Below, in pieces: positions 1 through 8,300 of a DNA stretch of 8,601 nt. This DNA comes from Pirellulaceae bacterium (lineage in GTDB: Bacteria; Planctomycetota; Planctomycetia; Pirellulales; Pirellulaceae), in NCBI GenBank assembly GCA_022448645.1, contig JAKVBZ010000141.1, forward strand, positions 1-8,601, read 5' to 3'. The notes under the pieces are model-generated. The model had not been told where the DNA came from. It made no database searches and saw only the letters and a program-made list of their open reading frames with translations. The first letter of the stretch is position 1; every line of letters starts with the position of its first letter. Made by a program: the position numbers and the translations under genes.

Positions 1-1151
1 AACGTCGCAGAAAAGCAGCCCCCTCCTGGGGAATGGGAAGAGACTGGTGTATTTCGTTTTGTGGTTGTTTTGGCTTTTCTACTCCCTGTCTCAACAGGGG
101 TACTAGTGGTTACAGCCGACAAACGGCTAACGGCTTCGTTTTCTTGTTGTAAATCTGCGCCGGTTAACTGACGAGTAAGTTTTTCTAGATCCGACAGCAT
201 TTGTGCTGCGGTTTGATATCTGTCAGCGGGAGACTTTGTCATCGCTTTGTTCACGATGGCAGTACAGGCGTGAGGTAAAGCCGGGTTGACCGTACGAGGA
301 TTCGGTGGATCCGCGTGGCAATGCGAGTACATCACCTGCATTGTCGTTTGTGCATCATGGTACGGGTATTGTCCTGTCAGCAATGCGTAATACGTAGCGC
401 CCAGGGAATACACGTCGCTGCGGGCGTCAGCCGGCTCTGAGGAACATTGTTCCGGGCTCATAAAATAAGGGGTACCAATTAAGTTACCCTCGCCCGTCAG
501 TTGCATTGTGGAAGCGTCTTCACGTTTGGCGACACCGAAATCTGCCACTTTCACACTGTTTTTATCGCTGATCAGTAGATTGGACGGCTTGATGTCACGA
601 TGGACCAATCCCACGGAATGAGCCGCAGCAATGCCTCGGCAAGCATCTACCAAGACACGTGTGGCGTCGATGACGCGTAGAGCCCCGTGTTGCTTGAAAA
701 TATCACCGATGTTGCCTCCTTCGACCAGTTCCATCACGATAAATTGGAGGCCGTTTTGTTCGTCGACATCGTAGATGCGTACTGAATTCGGATGGTCTAA
801 TCGACCGGCAGCCTTGGCTTCTCCCAGAAATCGTTGCAGGGAACGTGGTTTATGAGAAAGCTCGCTGGGAAGAATTTTGATGGCCACGTCACGCTCAATG
901 ACCGTATCGTGGGCCTTGTAGACGATCCCCATTCCTCCACGCCCCAGAATCTCGGTCAACTCATATTTCCCCAGAAGGCTGCCTACAGCAACTGGTTGTT
1001 GTGCTGGCTGAGGCTTTCCAGCCGAAGAATTCTCGTGAGGAGTATTCGTACCGTGATCGAGCGTATCATAGTCGTTGCTTTGAGTTTGTTGTGGCAACGA
1101 CTTACGCGAATCTGAATCGCCAGAAGGTGCATCTGGTGCCGGTGGATCCAT
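1..1151 (-). CDS. Pkn-type serine/threonine protein kinase (C-terminus outside window)
   Basis: The 383 residues in the window form a bacterial Hanks-type kinase, which phosphorylates Ser/Thr on target proteins using ATP. Residues 1-57 are a Pro/Gln/Ser/Asp-rich, probably disordered tail. The kinase domain covers about 63-327: glycine loop LGRGGMGIV (69-77), VAIK with the ATP-binding lysine K92, a probable helix-C glutamate E111, HRDIKPSN with catalytic D186 and N191, DFG (204-206), GTPYFMSPEQ activation-segment end (227-236) and SDVYSLG with D246. All key residues are present, and the HRD arginine marks it as an RD kinase likely controlled by activation-loop phosphorylation. A Thr/Ser/Lys-rich linker follows (about 348-375) and runs off the window edge; in this family a membrane segment or sensor domain often follows, but none is visible. 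The ATG at 1151 is the first start after an in-frame TGA (1160-1158); its ribosome site is weak. Kinase identity is certain; the substrate is unknown. Confidence 0.95.
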   Translation of the reverse strand, partial: MDPPAPDAPSGDSDSRKSLPQQTQSNDYDTLDHGTNTPHENSSAGKPQPAQQPVAVGSLLGKYELTEILGRGGMGIVYKAHDTVIERDVAIKILPSELSHKPRSLQRFLGEAKAAGRLDHPNSVRIYDVDEQNGLQFIVMELVEGGNIGDIFKQHGALRVIDATRVLVDACRGIAAAHSVGLVHRDIKPSNLLISDKNSVKVADFGVAKREDASTMQLTGEGNLIGTPYFMSPEQCSSEPADARSDVYSLGATYYALLTGQYPYHDAQTTMQVMYSHCHADPPNPRTVNPALPHACTAIVNKAMTKSPADRYQTAAQMLSDLEKLTRQLTGADLQQENEAVSRLSAVTTSTPVETGSRKAKTTTKRNTPVSSHSPGGGCFSAT

Positions 1152-1367
1152 GTTCTTTCATTGTCGACTCGATGAGAATTTTTTTCAAGGAAGGCAATAA
1201 GATACAACCATGCTGGTTAGTACGGTTAAGCCGGCTCTACTGGTCGACGGCCGTGGATGGTGCAATTCTCGTGCTCTTGGAGGATAACTGGCGCTGTTCC
1301 ACTACAAGTGGTCCGGTCAGTCTTTGTGTTCAGCTCGAGGTGGGAAATTGGTTAGACTTTCGCCAAA

Positions 1368-1430
1368 AACGCAATGAGGCGTTGCGTTGACAAATCATGT
1401 GCGAACATGAAACGCTTTTTGATTTCAAAA
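1368..1430 (+). promoter_or_regulatory. Three adjacent perfect dyads around a TTGACA: candidate operator/promoter
   Basis: Three inverted repeats follow one another in 63 bases. AACGCAA/TTGCGTT has 7-bp arms and a 7-base centre (1368-1388). TCATGT/ACATGA has 6-bp arms and a 4-base centre (1395-1410). TTTTGA/TCAAAA has 6-bp arms and a 2-base centre (1417-1430). A perfect -35-like TTGACA (1387-1392) overlaps the right arm of the first, and the second lies where a promoter spacer would be, as expected for repressor or activator sites. No convincing -10 box is visible, so the transcription start and strand are inferred. The likely target is the leader/RNase H-like gene 80-140 bases downstream. 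Confidence 0.4.
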
Positions 1431-1496
1431 GGGTAAATGTGGAGAAAATGGGGTAATCTTGCCGATACTTGAGAACTAACCAGGATCAGGTTCCAC

Positions 1497-1503
1497 GGAG
1501 GGG
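1497..1503 (+). promoter_or_regulatory. Strong Shine-Dalgarno site before the leader ORF
   Basis: GGAGGGG lies six bases before the GTG at 1510. It is the best ribosome-binding match in this intergenic region and points to the short leader frame, not the RNase H-like frame, as the first one entered by ribosomes. Confidence 0.55.
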
Positions 1504-1509
1504 AATTTC

Positions 1510-1575
1510 GTGCTCTGTACGACGTGGTCCGCCCGTTTGGGAGGCATGCGTCACCGTTTATCGGTAAGGACATGA
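1510..1575 (+). CDS. 21-codon leader ORF overlapping the RNase H-like gene start
   Basis: A short frame starts at GTG 1510, six bases after a GGAGGGG ribosome site, and ends at TGA 1573-1575. Its stop overlaps the ATG of the RNase H-like gene as ATGA (1572-1575), the usual geometry for translational coupling. The peptide begins MLCTTWSARL, contains an internal Met and is basic in its second half (several Arg and a His). It has no run of a single amino acid that would suggest classical attenuation. The downstream ATG has TAAGGA only one base away, which is poor spacing, so coupled re-initiation would explain how that gene is translated. It could be a chance frame; only the site strength and the exact overlap support it. 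Confidence 0.4.
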   Translation: MLCTTWSARLGGMRHRLSVRT

Positions 1576-2153
1576 AGGTGCGTTCCCCACACTTTCTGTT
1601 ATTTTCTGGTACGTGTCACAGCGGTTATGAGGAGCCTGACGAGCCCGATCGTTGGCGATTCGTATTGGAATCTGTCAACGGTGACGGTACGTTTGAGGCC
1701 AGTGATGCTGAGCCTGGAGTTGCTCGTGAGCGACTTGAGCTTTTGTCACTCGTGCGGGGTCTCGAGGCTCTCGACCAGCCATCGCGTGTCACCCTGGTAA
1801 CTCCTAGTCGTTACATCACGTCCGGCATGCGGTATGGCATGCCTGAATGGCGGGAAAACAAATGGCGGTGGGAGAGGTTTGGCCAGCAGGTACCGGTCAA
1901 GAACGCGGACCTGTGGAAGCGAGTTGATCGTGCCTTGTATTATCACGATGTGGATTGCAAGTTCTGGCGACTCGACGGATCTCATCAAATTTCCTCGGGT
2001 GATTCGTCCAGACCGAGACGACGGAGATCAAAACGTAGGGCGTCCAGTGGTCCGCTGCAAAGCGCTTCATCGTCTCTTAGTTTTTGGGGTTCGTTAAGCG
2101 GTTTGGTTCGAGGCTGGCAATCCAATCAAGTTCATGAGTTGCCTGGTGAATAA
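1572..2153 (+). CDS. RNase H-fold protein, probably catalytically inactive
   Basis: The 193-residue product aligns by eye with E. coli RNase HI over about residues 6-134: RERLELLSLVRGLEALDQ (52-69) matches the helix carrying Glu48, VTLVTPSRYI (73-82) matches the strand carrying Asp70, and VPVKNADLWKRVDRAL (107-122) is close to the KPVKNVDLWQRLDAAL region. RNase HI cleaves RNA in RNA-DNA hybrids with a D-E-D-D metal site. Here only the Glu survives (E56): the first Asp position is S12, the Asp70 position is P78, and the segment bearing His124 and Asp134 is replaced by a basic stretch (PRRRRSKRR, 148-156) and a Ser-rich, weakly hydrophobic tail. A nucleic-acid-binding or scaffold role is possible but unproven. 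The ATG at 1572 was preferred because the family-like strand begins just after it and it overlaps the leader stop; an in-frame GTG at 1524 lacks a ribosome site. I recall similar hypothetical proteins in planctomycetes. Confidence 0.7.
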   Translation: MKVRSPHFLLFSGTCHSGYEEPDEPDRWRFVLESVNGDGTFEASDAEPGVARERLELLSLVRGLEALDQPSRVTLVTPSRYITSGMRYGMPEWRENKWRWERFGQQVPVKNADLWKRVDRALYYHDVDCKFWRLDGSHQISSGDSSRPRRRRSKRRASSGPLQSASSSLSFWGSLSGLVRGWQSNQVHELPGE

Positions 2154-2173
2154 AAGTTGCCTGGCGAAGAAAA
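2138..2173 (+). repeat. 18-bp tandem duplication spanning the RNase H-like stop codon
   Basis: Two adjacent 18-base units (2138-2155 and 2156-2173) are identical at 16 positions. Each encodes L-P-G-E-x-K in the reading frame of the upstream gene. In the first unit x is the stop TAA (2151-2153); in the second it is GAA. One G/T difference therefore decides whether the protein ends here or runs nine codons further, to the TAA at 2178-2180. Confidence 0.75.
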
Positions 2174-2215
2174 GGGATAAGGCAATACGATTGTGGCGAG
2201 ATGAGTCTCAGGCTC

Positions 2216-2237
2216 CTTGCCGTCGTAGTTCGGCAAG
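2216..2237 (+). promoter_or_regulatory. Perfect hairpin upstream of glgB
   Basis: CTTGCCG and CGGCAAG form a perfect 7-bp stem with an 8-base loop, 60 bases before the glgB ATG. No T-run follows, so it is not a standard intrinsic terminator. A -35-like TTGACC (2238-2243) begins right after the stem, without a clear -10 box. It may be an operator, an mRNA processing or stability element, or a partial terminator between the RNase H-like gene and glgB. Confidence 0.4.
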
Positions 2238-2287
2238 TTGACCGTAGATGTGCCGCAAACGCTTCTATGGAGAATGATTTTTGATTC

Positions 2288-2292
2288 GGGAG
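2288..2292 (+). promoter_or_regulatory. Ribosome binding site of glgB (decides the start)
   Basis: GGGAG lies five bases before the ATG at 2298. Two other in-frame starts are less likely: the TTG at 2238 has no ribosome site, and the ATG at 2274 has its GGAGA directly adjacent, too close to work. The family N-terminus also begins naturally at 2298. Confidence 0.6.
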
Positions 2293-2297
2293 AATAC

Positions 2298-4502
2298 ATG
2301 CGTACGAATGTGCAGATAGAAAGCATTTCGGCACTGATCGAGGGACGACACGAAAACCCTTTTGAAGTCTTGGGTCCCCACGAGGTCCAGCATGACGGCC
2401 GTCGAGCGTTGGCCATTCGCGCTTTTTTGCCGAGTGCTAAGCAAGCTTGGGTCTTGCATCCAACGCACGAAACTGCGAAACCGATGCGACGGATTCATCC
2501 CTCTGGTGTTTACGAGGCCCTTTGTCCCGTCGATGACACCGCATCTTCGACCTATCAGCTCCAATACGCTAGTGGTCAGGGTGAGATATTGACTATGCAC
2601 GATCCTTATGCATTCGAACCGTACTTGACGGAATACGACCTGTATTTATTTGGTGAAGGTACGCATTGGCACATTTATGACAAACTGGGTGCTCAACTCC
2701 GAGAAATCGACGGTGTTTGTGGCGTTAATTTTGCCGTGTGGGCACCCAATGCTCGTGGTGTTAGCGTTGTGGGGGACTTCAACGGTTGGGACGGACGCCA
2801 ACATCCAATGCGCAAGCATGTTCCCAGTGGCGTGTGGGAGTTATTTGTGCCGGACATTGGTTCTGGCGAGAAGTATAAGTACCGCGTCTTCATGGAACAT
2901 GAATCGGTGGACAAGTCCGATCCGTTTGGTTTTGCCGCGGAATTGCCTCCGATGACAGCATCTTGCGTGACAAATCTGACGGACTATCGTTGGAATGATC
3001 AGCAATGGCTGGATCGTCGACGAGAGACGAATCCTTTGGACCAACCGGTCTCTGTGTACGAAGTCCATTTGGGGAGCTGGCGGAAGGACAGCGAAAGGCC
3101 ACATGGGTGGTTGAACTATCGTAATCTAGCGCACCAACTGGTTGATTACTGTCACCAAATGGGATACACGCACATTGAGTTGCTTCCGGTGAGCGAGCAT
3201 CCCTTTACCGGTAGTTGGGGTTACCAGACGGTTGGCTATTTCGCAGCTACCAGCCGGTATGGGACTCCCGAAGACTTCATGTACTTTGTCGATTATTGTC
3301 ACCAACACAATATTGGCGTAATCATCGATTGGGTGCCGGCCCACTTTCCACGTGACAGTCATGGTTTGCGGGAGTTTGATGGTTCTCCGTTGTATGAACA
3401 TGCAGATCCTCGTCAAGGTGAACATCCCGACTGGGGGACGATGATTTTTAATTATGGACGTCACGAAGTCCGTAATTTTTTGTTGGGAAATGCACTGTTT
3501 TGGTTAGATAAGTATCACATCGACGGTTTACGCGTCGATGCGGTGGCTTCCATGCTGTATCTCGATTACAGCCGAGAAGAAGGTCAGTGGATTCCGAATC
3601 AGTTTGGTGGTCGCGAGAATTTGGAAGCCGTTGCGTTGTTGCGAGATTTCAACGAACAGTTGCACTGGAAGTTTCCTGGCGTTTTGACCATTGCCGAGGA
3701 ATCGACGTCGTATGTTGGGGTTTCCCGGCCTACGGAGACTGGTGGCTTAGGGTTCAGCCTGAAATGGAACATGGGATGGATGAATGACACGCTGCGATAC
3801 ATGCGGCACGAGCCAATTCATCGCAGCCATCATCACGGCGAGTTGTCCTTTAGCCTGATCTATGCATTTACTGAAAATTTCGCCCTGCCGTTGTCGCACG
3901 ACGAAGTGGTGCACGGGAAAGGGTCTTTATTGGATCAAATGCCGGGTGACTTGTGGCAGAAATTTGCTAATCTCCGTGTGCTTTATTCCTACATGTGGAC
4001 CCATCCTGGCAAGAAAGTCATTTTCATGGGAAGTGATTTTGGTCAATGGACTGAATGGAATTGCGACGAAAGCCTGCAGTGGGACCTGTTGCAATGGGAA
4101 TCGCACCAAGGCTTACAGCGGCTGGTGGCGGACTTGAACGGGATGTATCGTCGAGAACCGTCATTGTATGAACTGGATTTTGATGGGCATGGATTTGAAT
4201 GGATTGACTGTAGCAACTATGGAGATAGTGTCTTCAGTTATATTCGCAAAGCGAAAAATCCCGATGACTTTCTGGTTGTGGCCACCAATTTCACACCGGT
4301 AGTACGCACTGACTTTCGTTTGGGGGTTCCCCGAGCAGGCTGGTACAGCGAGATCTTTAATGGCGACTCGGAACACTACCAGGGAAGCAACGTAGGAAAC
4401 TATCCTGGTGTGCAAGCTGTTCAGGAAGAAAGCCATGGCCGAGAGCATTCTATTTTGATTACCGTTCCGCCTTTGGCGACCGTCGTCTTCAAGCCCCAAT
4501 AG
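2298..4502 (+). CDS. glgB: 1,4-alpha-glucan (glycogen) branching enzyme
   Basis: This cytoplasmic enzyme cuts alpha-1,4 glucan chains and rejoins them through alpha-1,6 bonds, creating glycogen branches. The 734-residue product is close to E. coli GlgB (728) and appears complete. It has the extra N-terminal N1 domain (about 1-105, with [13 protein letters not shown]), then a CBM48 module ([20 protein letters not shown], 145-164), a GH13 barrel (about 253-600) and a C-terminal beta domain. GH13 signatures are intact: [10 protein letters not shown] (253-262), DGLRVDAV with nucleophile D414, AEES with acid/base E467, and [12 protein letters not shown] with D535. The D-to-E and E-to-D spacings of 53 and 68 match E. 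coli D405, E458 and D526. It lies on the same strand as the RNase H-like gene, 144 bases downstream, with a hairpin between, so it may have its own promoter. No other glycogen gene is in the window. Nothing suggests decay. Confidence 0.98.
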   Translation: MRTNVQIESISALIEGRHENPFEVLGPHEVQHDGRRALAIRAFLPSAKQAWVLHPTHETAKPMRRIHPSGVYEALCPVDDTASSTYQLQYASGQGEILTMHDPYAFEPYLTEYDLYLFGEGTHWHIYDKLGAQLREIDGVCGVNFAVWAPNARGVSVVGDFNGWDGRQHPMRKHVPSGVWELFVPDIGSGEKYKYRVFMEHESVDKSDPFGFAAELPPMTASCVTNLTDYRWNDQQWLDRRRETNPLDQPVSVYEVHLGSWRKDSERPHGWLNYRNLAHQLVDYCHQMGYTHIELLPVSEHPFTGSWGYQTVGYFAATSRYGTPEDFMYFVDYCHQHNIGVIIDWVPAHFPRDSHGLREFDGSPLYEHADPRQGEHPDWGTMIFNYGRHEVRNFLLGNALFWLDKYHIDGLRVDAVASMLYLDYSREEGQWIPNQFGGRENLEAVALLRDFNEQLHWKFPGVLTIAEESTSYVGVSRPTETGGLGFSLKWNMGWMNDTLRYMRHEPIHRSHHHGELSFSLIYAFTENFALPLSHDEVVHGKGSLLDQMPGDLWQKFANLRVLYSYMWTHPGKKVIFMGSDFGQWTEWNCDESLQWDLLQWESHQGLQRLVADLNGMYRREPSLYELDFDGHGFEWIDCSNYGDSVFSYIRKAKNPDDFLVVATNFTPVVRTDFRLGVPRAGWYSEIFNGDSEHYQGSNVGNYPGVQAVQEESHGREHSILITVPPLATVVFKPQ

Positions 4503-4752
4503 TTCATGTTGTGAAATATGATGGCTACGTAGGTTGGGTCCTACCGTCTGGATTGGCCGGCAGCCCAAGTGGCCAAATAGGCGACAGTGACACACTTGAA
4601 AAATGTTTCACAACGTTGGGTTCTGCGATCCTTTGCTTTATTTTGTGTGTTGAGTGATAGATAGTTTGGTGTGAAAAACGAACGCGGATTTCTTCGGGAC
4701 TAGGGCCAGGCAGCGTTCGACCCCAGCACTTGCCGCCTTGCATGGCTCCTTG
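4503..4752. other. Convergent intergenic region between glgB and purN
   Basis: This 250-base gap separates two converging genes. The best element is the minus-strand terminator at 4674-4719. Weaker inverted repeats are GTAGG/CCTAC (4529-4544), TTGGCC/GGCCAA with a 12-base loop (4553-4576), and an 8-bp stem with one mismatch (4587-4611). None has a T-run on the plus strand, so I cannot name a glgB terminator. A 72-codon minus-strand frame (4743-4525) begins with an AAGGAG only two bases from its ATG and contains LPGPSPEEI; it is doubtful as a gene. Confidence 0.55.
4674..4719 (-). terminator. Candidate intrinsic terminator of ileS-purN
   Basis: Read on the minus strand, CGAACGC (4719-4713) pairs perfectly with GCGTTCG (4685-4679), and TTTTT (4678-4674) follows at once. 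It lies 34 bases past the purN stop, the expected place for the operon terminator. The 27-base loop is long for a strong terminator, which limits confidence, although the loop could fold further. Confidence 0.45.
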
Positions 4753-5385
4753 TTATCCCCGCATTTGGGAATCTAATTGGCCTGCGGCATACATGCGAAT
4801 GGCGGTAGGGTAGGCTTCGCACTCCGTTGAAAAAACACGCGCCGCTAGAGTTTCGGTGGTGTCCTGCGATTGGACTTCGACTTGACGCTGCAGGATGATC
4901 GGTCCGTGATCGTATTCGTTGTCTACGAAATGCACCGTGCAGCCGGTGATTTTTTCGTTAGCCTTCAAGACGGCTTCGTGGACATGGTGTCCATAGTAGC
5001 CTCGACCGCAATACGCGGGTATCAACGACGGATGGATGTTCATTACGCGGTTTTCGAAATCGCTGGGAATGAGTACGTGTTTGAGGAACCCAGCCATCAC
5101 GACCAGGTCGACTTGGCGATCTCGTGCAATGTTGAAAATGCAGTCACTGTAAGCCTGGGTTGAGATGGATTTCCGTTGCTCAATGGCTTGCCACTCGATC
5201 CCAGCGTCCCGTGCAAATCGCAAACCGGCAGCGTCAGAATTGCTAGAAATGACGACTGCGAATTCGACATTGATTTCGCCGGCAGCCGATTTATCGATAA
5301 GGTTCTTCAACGTGGTGCCGCCACCTGAGATCAGGACACCCAATCTCAATGGACGATTACTTTGGCCAGAGATTGACAAGTTCAT
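4753..5385 (-). CDS. purN: Phosphoribosylglycinamide formyltransferase (GAR transformylase)
   Basis: This enzyme transfers a formyl group from 10-formyltetrahydrofolate to GAR, the third step of de novo purine synthesis, in the cytoplasm. The 210-residue product has the family's normal length. Visible signatures are the phosphate-binding loop [13 protein letters not shown] (18-30), [10 protein letters not shown] (95-104), the catalytic pair N116 and H118 in [15 protein letters not shown] (115-129), and D159 in YDHGPIILQ (158-166). These match E. coli N106, H108 and D144. The first ten residues, before [10 protein letters not shown], are a short extension. The ATG overlaps the ileS stop as ATGA, so translation is probably coupled to ileS. 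The pairing with ileS has no obvious metabolic logic beyond growth-related demand. Nothing looks truncated or unusual. Confidence 0.97.
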   Translation of the reverse strand: MNLSISGQSNRPLRLGVLISGGGTTLKNLIDKSAAGEINVEFAVVISSNSDAAGLRFARDAGIEWQAIEQRKSISTQAYSDCIFNIARDRQVDLVVMAGFLKHVLIPSDFENRVMNIHPSLIPAYCGRGYYGHHVHEAVLKANEKITGCTVHFVDNEYDHGPIILQRQVEVQSQDTTETLAARVFSTECEAYPTAIRMYAAGQLDSQMRG

Positions 5386-8300
5386 TGTGGTTGAACGACG
5401 ACGAGTAATTTTACTTCGTGTCCCGCAATCGTTACGGGAATGGCTGTTTCTGCTTGGAGCGATTCCATGATGAATTCGACGGACAATGTTTCCTGCATGA
5501 TGTAATCCTGATTCTCACTGATCGCTTGCTGAAACTCTTTATCGCTGGTGTCCAGTGACACGACAATGCGGTCGGTGTAATCGCATTGTAGTTCCTTGCG
5601 GCGTTCCTGGATCAGGCGGATGACATCTCGTGCGAGGCCTTCACGGATTAGTTCGGGGGTCAGCTCCGTGGCCAGCACGACAACGCATGATGGGTTTTGA
5701 GCCGCAGCCCATCCTTCCTTGGCCTGTAAGGTAACTTGAATGTCCTCACCGTCCAGTTGGAGTTCCTGACCTTCGGGTAATTTGACCAAGATGTTGTCAG
5801 TACTTTCCAGTTCATTCAGCAGCTGTGCTCCGTCGGCTTCGGTAAGCGCTTTTTTTAGTGCCGGCATCATTTTACCGACGCGGGGTCCTAGGCGTTTGAA
5901 GTTTGGTTGAACTTGGTAGGTGATATACAGGTCTGCGTCTTTGGTGTAATCCACCTGCTTCACGTTAAGTTCTTGTCGGATCAACGCATCGTGGCCTTCC
6001 AGCCAGGCTTGATCCGAGAAATCGGCTAAGATGACTTTTACGCTGGCTAACGGCTGACGGACTTTGAGCTTTGCTCCCATACGAGCACTGCGTCCCAGAG
6101 AAGCGATGTCCCGTACCAGTTGCATGCGCCTCGACAAGTCTTGGTCGACCGTTTTAGTGTTTCCTGTTGGGAAGTCACACAGGTGAACACTTTGGGTCGC
6201 ACGCTCGCCGAAAACGCCGGCTAGGTTTTGCCAAATGGTTTCTGCTACAAAGGGAACGAATGGTGCGACCATTTTGGCCGTGGTGATCAAACATTCGTAC
6301 AATGTCCAATAGGCGTCTTGTTTCTCTGCAGCACCCTTGTCGCCACTCCAAAACCGGTCTCGACTACGGCGGACATACCAATTACTGAGTGCGTCCACGA
6401 ACTGATTGATGGCGGCACAGGCGGCGTAGTTATCAAAAGCATCCATCCGCTCGACCACCGTGATGGTCGTGCAATGAAGTTCGCTGAGGATCCAGCGATC
6501 CAATTCAACGCGTTCGGAGATCGGACGGTAGCTGGTGGCAGTAGACAAATCATTGCTTGTGATTTGTCCGACGGATGCGGCTATTGATTGCTCCGGCTCA
6601 AAGCCGTCGATATTGGAGTAGATGGCAAAGAAACTATAGACATTCCAAAGCCTTAGCATAAATTCTGGAATGCTTTCTTTGATCGCTCGCTCACTGTAGA
6701 TAATGGAATTCCAAGGTGCCTGGTTGGCAAAGAAGTACCATCTTAGTGCGTCAGCGCCGTGAGTATCAAAGATTTCCTGCGGACTGCGGTAGTTGCGCAG
6801 TTGCTTGGACATTTTACCGATCTTGTGGGTGTACTTTTTCCCCAGTGCCGCACGGGCTTCGTCCTCGGACAGGTATCGTTGTTTGCCGTCCTTGGATTCC
6901 CACCACTCGGCAAGCATCAAACCTAGTACGATGCAGTTGCGATAAGGGTGAGGAGGGTCCTGGATATGACTGTTTGTACTGCCGTCGTCGGGTTCATCGT
7001 CTTTCTTTTTGTCGCCGGCAGGCTCGTCACCGAACAGCATCGTGCTGATGGCGAGTAAACTGTAAAACCATCCGCGGGTCTGATCGATGGCTTCGCTGAT
7101 AAAGTCGGCAGGAAACAAAGATTGAAAACGGTCGACATTATGAGTTGGATAGCCCCACTGAGCAAAGGGCATAGCCCCCGAGTCATACCAACAGTCGATG
7201 ACTTCGGGAACGCGCTGCATACGACCGCCTTGAGCAAACGGTGAATCGTAGGTGACCGCGTCGATGTAGGGTTTGTGGACGCAAAGGTCGTCGGGAAGTT
7301 CAGGGTTGGCCGCTTTGGCCTTTTCCCAGACGTCGGTGCCAGAAACACCAGGTTTTTGCAGCAGCTCGTCATACCCAGCGATTGCTTCACGTTTGCCAGT
7401 TTCGCTGCATACCCAAATGGGTAGTGGTGTGCCCCAGTACCGTTCCCGCGATAGTGACCAATCGACATTGGATTCCAGGAAGTTCCCAAACCGTCCGTCA
7501 CGGATGTGGTGAGGTAACCAATGGATACGGCGGTTATTTTCGAGCATCTGCTCTTTGAATTGTGTGGTTCGGATGAACCAGCTTTTACGTGGGTATTGGA
7601 TCAGCGCGTCATTGTCGGCTCGCCAGCAGAAAGGATAGTCGTGCCGGTATTGCTCCTGGTGATACAGGACGCCTCGCTGACGTAAGTCTCGCGACAAGTC
7701 TTTGTCGGCTTCCTTGACCCAGCGTCCTTCATATTCCGGAACCTCGGATGTGAATTTTCCGTCGGGTCCTACCGCACAAATCAGTTCCGGGCCTTCTCCT
7801 TCGCAGAAACGGTTTTGTTCCGTGACCAGGACTTCGTAATCGACTTCACCAAATGCGGGAGCTTGATGCACCAGCCCCGTTCCGCTTTCGGTGGTGACAA
7901 AGGGAGCCGCCAATACCCGCCAACCGGTATGGGCCTCATCGCCAGCTGTTAGTTTTCCAGTCGTGTCGCCAAGAGATTCGTAGAAAAAATCGAAGGGTGG
8001 GCGATAACGCAGGCCCAGCAATTCTTGGCCAGAGCATCGTTCCACGACTTCCAATGGCCGCTTGACTTTGGAGGAAATCGTCTCGACTAACGCTGCAGCA
8101 ACGACGAGCTTTTGATCCCATGCAGGGTCGGTGACGATGGCATACTCTAAGTCAGGATGAACTGCCACGAAATGATTACTGGGAAGTGTCCAAGGAGTCG
8201 TCGTCCATACGAGTAATGACGTGTCGGGCCGATCGATGAGCGGGCAGGCAACGTAGACGCTCGGGTCGTCCACTTCCCGATAACCTAGTCCGACTTCCCC

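Larger units (their letters stand above)
1152..1509. other. Divergent intergenic region between kinase and RNase H-like gene
   Basis: About 360 bases with no convincing gene; open frames here are short and resemble no protein I know. The region must carry the promoters of both divergent transcripts. I see no clear sigma-70 promoter reading toward the kinase. Toward the plus strand there is a perfect TTGACA (1387-1392), but no good TATAAT partner at 16-18 bases. A short dyad, CCACT-ACA-AGTGG, lies at 1299-1311. The notable part is the dyad cluster at 1368-1430, listed separately. Confidence 0.6.

Noticed and set aside
1001..1390. 129-codon plus-strand frame
   Set aside because: About its first 150 bases lie antisense to the kinase; it has no recognisable protein features and crosses the regulatory region.
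1387..1416. Complete sigma-70 promoter starting at TTGACA 1387
   Set aside because: The -35 is perfect, but no hexamer at 16-18 bases resembles TATAAT (GAAACG, AAACGC, AACGCT), so it is kept only as part of a candidate regulatory region.
1524..1571. N-terminal extension of the RNase H-like protein from the GTG at 1524
   Set aside because: There is no ribosome site before this GTG, and the added 16 residues precede the natural start of the fold. The ATG at 1572 overlaps the leader stop and fits better.
2238..2297. N-terminal extension of GlgB from TTG 2238 or ATG 2274
   Set aside because: TTG 2238 has no ribosome site and lies right after a hairpin; ATG 2274 has its GGAGA immediately adjacent. 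ATG 2298 has well-spaced GGGAG and gives the family length.
4553..4576. TTGGCC/GGCCAA hairpin as the glgB terminator
   Set aside because: The stem is only 6 bp with a 12-base loop, and no T-run follows on either strand.
6923..7501. 192-codon minus-strand frame inside ileS
   Set aside because: It is another frame of a strongly conserved ileS stretch, and its composition looks like a shadow with no recognisable domain.
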